A stretch of DNA of 64,000 bases, taken from the NCBI RefSeq assembly GCF_022809775.1, contig NZ_CP094380.1, forward strand, positions 1,661,001-1,725,000, in the 5' to 3' direction. The notes beneath the pieces are model-generated. The model worked only from the letters and a program-made list of their open reading frames with translations, was not told the origin of the DNA and did no database searches. Shown in pieces: positions 61,236 through 64,000 of this stretch. Each line of letters opens with the position of its first letter. The first letter of the stretch is position 1. Made by a program: the position numbers and the translations under genes. Origin of the DNA: Pseudodesulfovibrio tunisiensis. Its GTDB lineage: Bacteria > Desulfobacterota > Desulfovibrionia > Desulfovibrionales > Desulfovibrionaceae.

Positions 61236-63887
61236 ATGCCTTCTATCAAGGAACGCCTCAATCTCGACACGGACCCCGTATTTCTCATCGACGGCACGGC
61301 GCTCTTCTATCGCGCCTTCTACTCCCGCGCCGATCTGACCCGTTCCGACGGATTCCCCACCGGCGCGGTCAACACCACGCTCCGGGTGCTCATGAATCTG
61401 ATGCGCGACGAGCAGCCCGCCCATCTGGCCTTCATCATGGACGGCAAGGGACCGACCTTCCGCCATGAAATGTACGAACCGTACAAGGCCCAGCGGCCCG
61501 CCATGCCTGAACCTCTGGTCATGCAGATCGAACCCGTGCGTCAGGCCATCGAACTGCTCGGGGTCAAGCTCATGGTCTCGGACGGCGTGGAGGCCGACGA
61601 CTGCATCGCCTCCCTTGCGGCCCGGTACAAGGCCGAGCATCCCGTGGTCATCGTGGCTGCGGACAAGGACCTCAAGCAATGCCTCGACACGAACGTGGTC
61701 CTGCTGAATCAGGCGCGCAAGGACAAGCTCACCACGCTGGAGGAATTTCAGGAAGAGGAAGGCATGACTCCGGCCCAGTGGCCCGACTTTCAGGCCCTGA
61801 TCGGCGATTCCGCGGACAACATTCCGGGCATTCCCAAGGTCGGACCGGTCACGGCCAAGAAGATCATGGCCGAATTCCCGACTCTGGAATCCCTGCGCGA
61901 CGGGTACGAAAACCTGCCAGCCAAGCTCCGGGCAAAAGTCGAACCTGAACTGGAAAACATCTTTCTGTACCGCGAACTGACCCGCATGAAGCTGGACTGC
62001 TGCACCAATCCCCTGTCCGAACTGGAGGTGCATGCCCCGGACCGCGACGCCCTGCTCGCGTTTTTCGAGGAATACGAACTGCGCTCCCTGTCCCGGGCCA
62101 TTCCCAAGACTCGAGCTGCGGTCAGAATGCCTGTGAGCACGCCTGCGGCCAAACCCTCGGCTCCCGGAACCGCGACTCAGGGGCTACTGTTCGACATGGG
62201 GGAAACCAGGCCCAAGGCCGATCCCATCCGGCTGACCGAAATCACAACGGCCTCGGCCCTGCCCGACATGACGGGCAAGGACGTGGGCCTGTGCGCCGAA
62301 GACACGAAATTCCGGCTCGGCGTGGAGGACAGGGAATATCTCTATACCGGTGATACCGCGGACCTCGCCAAATCCCTGAGCAAGACGGCACGCATCGCCA
62401 CGCCCAGCGTGCAGGACCTGCTGCGCGCGGACACGGCATGGGAAGCCCTGCGCCCGGATCAGTGGTTCGACCTGTCGCTGGCCGCCTACCTTCTGGACCC
62501 GGAAGCCCGCAACTACGCATGGGACCGCTTGCGTCAATCCCTGTACCAGAACCCCGGCCCCGGATTTGCCGAGGTTGCGCAGGGATTGCACCCCGAGGCT
62601 CAGGGCCTTGCCGCGCTGGCCTACATGCGCGGCGTGATCCACAGCGTGGAAAACGCCAATCTCCTCCCTCTGATGCGCGATCTGGAGCAACCCCTGATCC
62701 CGGTGCTGGTGGGCATGGAACGGCAGGGCATCGGCGTGGATGCCAACGCCTTCCGCCAATTTCTGGAGGAAGTGAGCCATGAGCTGGAATCCCTGACCCG
62801 CAAGATCATCGACCAGTCCGGAGGCGAACCTTTCAATATCCGATCCAGCCAGCAGCTCGCCACCGTGCTGTTCGACAGACTGGAGCTCAAGCCCTCGGGC
62901 AAGACCCCGGGCGGCCAGCTTTCCACGGCCAATCAGGTTCTGGAGAAGCTCCGCTCCCAGCATCCGATCATCGAGGACATCCTCGAATACCGGATGCTGG
63001 AAAAACTCCGCTCCACCTATCTGGAGCCGCTGCCCAAGCTCATGGACAAGTCCGGGCGCATCCATACGCATTTCAACCAGCTCGCCACGGCAACGGGCAG
63101 GCTGTCCAGTTCCGGACCGAATCTCCAGAACATCCCGATCCGGGGCAAGCACGGCCCGCGCATGCGCGCCTGTTTCACGGCCGGGCCGGGCAATCTGATT
63201 GCCGCGGCCGATTATTCGCAGGTGGAACTCCGCGTACTGGCCCACTTCTCCAGGGACCCGAATCTGCTGGACGCGTTCCGCAACGATCAGGACATTCATG
63301 CGCGCACTGCCGCGCTCCTGCACGACAAGGACGCGCCCGAGGCAGTCACCCCGGATGAACGCCGCAGCGCCAAGACCATCAATTTCGGTCTGATCTACGG
63401 CATGGGGCCGCAGAAACTTGCCCGCGAGCTCAAGATCACGGTGAATCAGGCCAAGGAATTCATTGCCCGGTACTTCGAGAAGCTCGACACCCTGAAGAAG
63501 TTCTACGACTCCGTGGTGGAGGAAGCCCAGCACAACGGGTTCGTCACCACGCTGGCCGGACGCCGCCGCCTGCTGCCCGAACTGCATTCGCGCAACAGCC
63601 AGGTCGTGTCGCAGGCCCGACGGCAGGCCATCAACACGGTCATTCAGGGGTCGGCCGCGGACATCATCAAGATGGCCATGCTCAAGGCCCACAACGACAA
63701 CCAGCTCGCCGAACTGGACGCACGCCTCATCCTTCAGGTGCATGACGAACTGCTCATCGAAGCGCCGAAGGACACCATCGAGGCGGCAGGAAAGCGGCTC
63801 ATGGAGGTCATGCAGACCACGGCCGAACTGGACGTGCCCCTGAAGGTGGACATGGGCATCGGCTTTACATGGGCCGAGGCGCATTAG
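61236..63887 (+). CDS. polA: DNA polymerase I
   Basis: The 883-residue protein starts at 61236 behind ACAGGAAA. Domains are the 5'-3' exonuclease (1-290: FLIDGTALFYRAFY, GVEADDCIASLA, LIGDSADNIPGIPKVGPVTA), a remnant 3'-5' exonuclease-like domain (330-510) and the polymerase (510-883) with motif A AADYSQVELRVLAHFSRD near 657, motif B RRSAKTINFGLIYGMG near 710 and motif C LILQVHDELLIEAP near 830. The DxE, ND and YxxxD residues of proofreading are not visible (the first motif region reads VGLCAEDTKF), so proofreading is probably absent, as in Taq polymerase. It fills gaps in DNA repair and Okazaki processing. Confidence 0.95.
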   Translation: MPSIKERLNLDTDPVFLIDGTALFYRAFYSRADLTRSDGFPTGAVNTTLRVLMNLMRDEQPAHLAFIMDGKGPTFRHEMYEPYKAQRPAMPEPLVMQIEPVRQAIELLGVKLMVSDGVEADDCIASLAARYKAEHPVVIVAADKDLKQCLDTNVVLLNQARKDKLTTLEEFQEEEGMTPAQWPDFQALIGDSADNIPGIPKVGPVTAKKIMAEFPTLESLRDGYENLPAKLRAKVEPELENIFLYRELTRMKLDCCTNPLSELEVHAPDRDALLAFFEEYELRSLSRAIPKTRAAVRMPVSTPAAKPSAPGTATQGLLFDMGETRPKADPIRLTEITTASALPDMTGKDVGLCAEDTKFRLGVEDREYLYTGDTADLAKSLSKTARIATPSVQDLLRADTAWEALRPDQWFDLSLAAYLLDPEARNYAWDRLRQSLYQNPGPGFAEVAQGLHPEAQGLAALAYMRGVIHSVENANLLPLMRDLEQPLIPVLVGMERQGIGVDANAFRQFLEEVSHELESLTRKIIDQSGGEPFNIRSSQQLATVLFDRLELKPSGKTPGGQLSTANQVLEKLRSQHPIIEDILEYRMLEKLRSTYLEPLPKLMDKSGRIHTHFNQLATATGRLSSSGPNLQNIPIRGKHGPRMRACFTAGPGNLIAAADYSQVELRVLAHFSRDPNLLDAFRNDQDIHARTAALLHDKDAPEAVTPDERRSAKTINFGLIYGMGPQKLARELKITVNQAKEFIARYFEKLDTLKKFYDSVVEEAQHNGFVTTLAGRRRLLPELHSRNSQVVSQARRQAINTVIQGSAADIIKMAMLKAHNDNQLAELDARLILQVHDELLIEAPKDTIEAAGKRLMEVMQTTAELDVPLKVDMGIGFTWAEAH

Positions 63888-63942
63888 CAGGAAGAGGCCT
63901 CCGGCAGCCTGAACCTTTGCAGAAGGTTCAGGACTCCAAGAC
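63888..63942 (+). repeat. 3'-end structured element after polA, related copy
   Basis: Directly after the polA stop the sequence reads GAGGCCTCCGGCAGCC, then a 10-bp perfect hairpin CCTGAACCTT-TGCAG-AAGGTTCAGG, then ACTCCAAG. The GCCTCCGGC start, hairpin and position match the elements at 35129 and 42448. It may act as the polA transcript end. Nothing else is seen up to base 64000. Confidence 0.6.
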
Positions 63943-64000
63943 TTCCCGGTTGCAAAACCTGAAGGAATCCAGCAGATGCAAGGCCGTGCTGGCGGCGCAA

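Noticed and set aside
1..64000. tRNA or rRNA genes
   Set aside because: No cloverleaf with a TTCGA-type loop and CCA end and no rRNA-like stretch was noticed on reading, although a dedicated search program was not run.

Overview
The window is GC-rich and gene-dense and reads like the chromosome of a sulfate-reducing Desulfovibrionaceae member (Desulfovibrio or Pseudodesulfovibrio type). The evidence for this is two anaerobic CbiK cobaltochelatases with CbiL and a FecCD-type transporter, a large FAD/Fe-S lactate- or glycolate-type dehydrogenase fusion, HypF for hydrogenase maturation, an anaerobe-type reductive activase next to lipoate genes, and an EndoQ-UvrD fusion. This placement is inference from gene content; no rRNA or tRNA gene was found.

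Layout. 1-5.4 kb: an edge-truncated double-receiver protein, a Sua5/YrdC protein, TrmH, and a three-gene phosphorelay in which the HPt domain is separate from its CheA-like kinase. 5.4-11.06 kb: a cobalamin-riboswitch operon encoding an exported CbiK, a BtuCDF-like importer, CbiL and a cytoplasmic CbiK. 11.07-12.85 kb: an AT-rich sulfotransferase-like gene split by a 709-bp IS1595-type element with a clean 8-bp target duplication. 12.99-17.1 kb: reductive activase, Rsm22-like methyltransferase, LipB, LipA. 17.2-31.2 kb: Gfo/Idh/MocA oxidoreductase, LpxB, glycosyltransferase, cold-shock protein, IF-1, ModF-like ABC protein, DUF362 protein, HypF and a class V aminotransferase, with two large arrays of ~560-bp repeats at 18.26-19.98 and 28.87-30.03 kb in opposite orientation. 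31.5-39.97 kb: dehydrogenase fusion, class I/II aminotransferase, a frameshifted FKBP isomerase, TrpS, an M50 protease, a solute-binding protein and a receiver protein. 40.2-49.9 kb: a TtuB/TtuA-like tRNA thiolation pair, glycosyltransferase, tandem universal stress protein, a 123-bp repeat array, ComFB-like protein, a PAS histidine kinase, RuvX, MltG, an exported Ppx/GppA relative and signal peptidase I. 50-55.3 kb: a MarR-controlled RND efflux operon. 55.3-63.9 kb: a frameshifted EndoQ-helicase fusion, CbiR and CobU for cobamide salvage, an NrnA-like DHH phosphoesterase and DNA polymerase I.

Themes. Corrinoid metabolism appears at two places: uptake, cobalt insertion and the first ring methylation under one riboswitch, and remodelling/salvage by CbiR-CobU. 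The most unusual non-coding content is the ~560-bp repeat family. Its copies share a hairpin whose two arms have changed together at several base pairs, which points to selection on structure rather than on protein. A second small family of structured elements sits directly after stop codons, and a 123-bp array lies between comFB and the stress-protein gene. Two genes carry single-base frameshifts that could be real mutations or sequencing errors.
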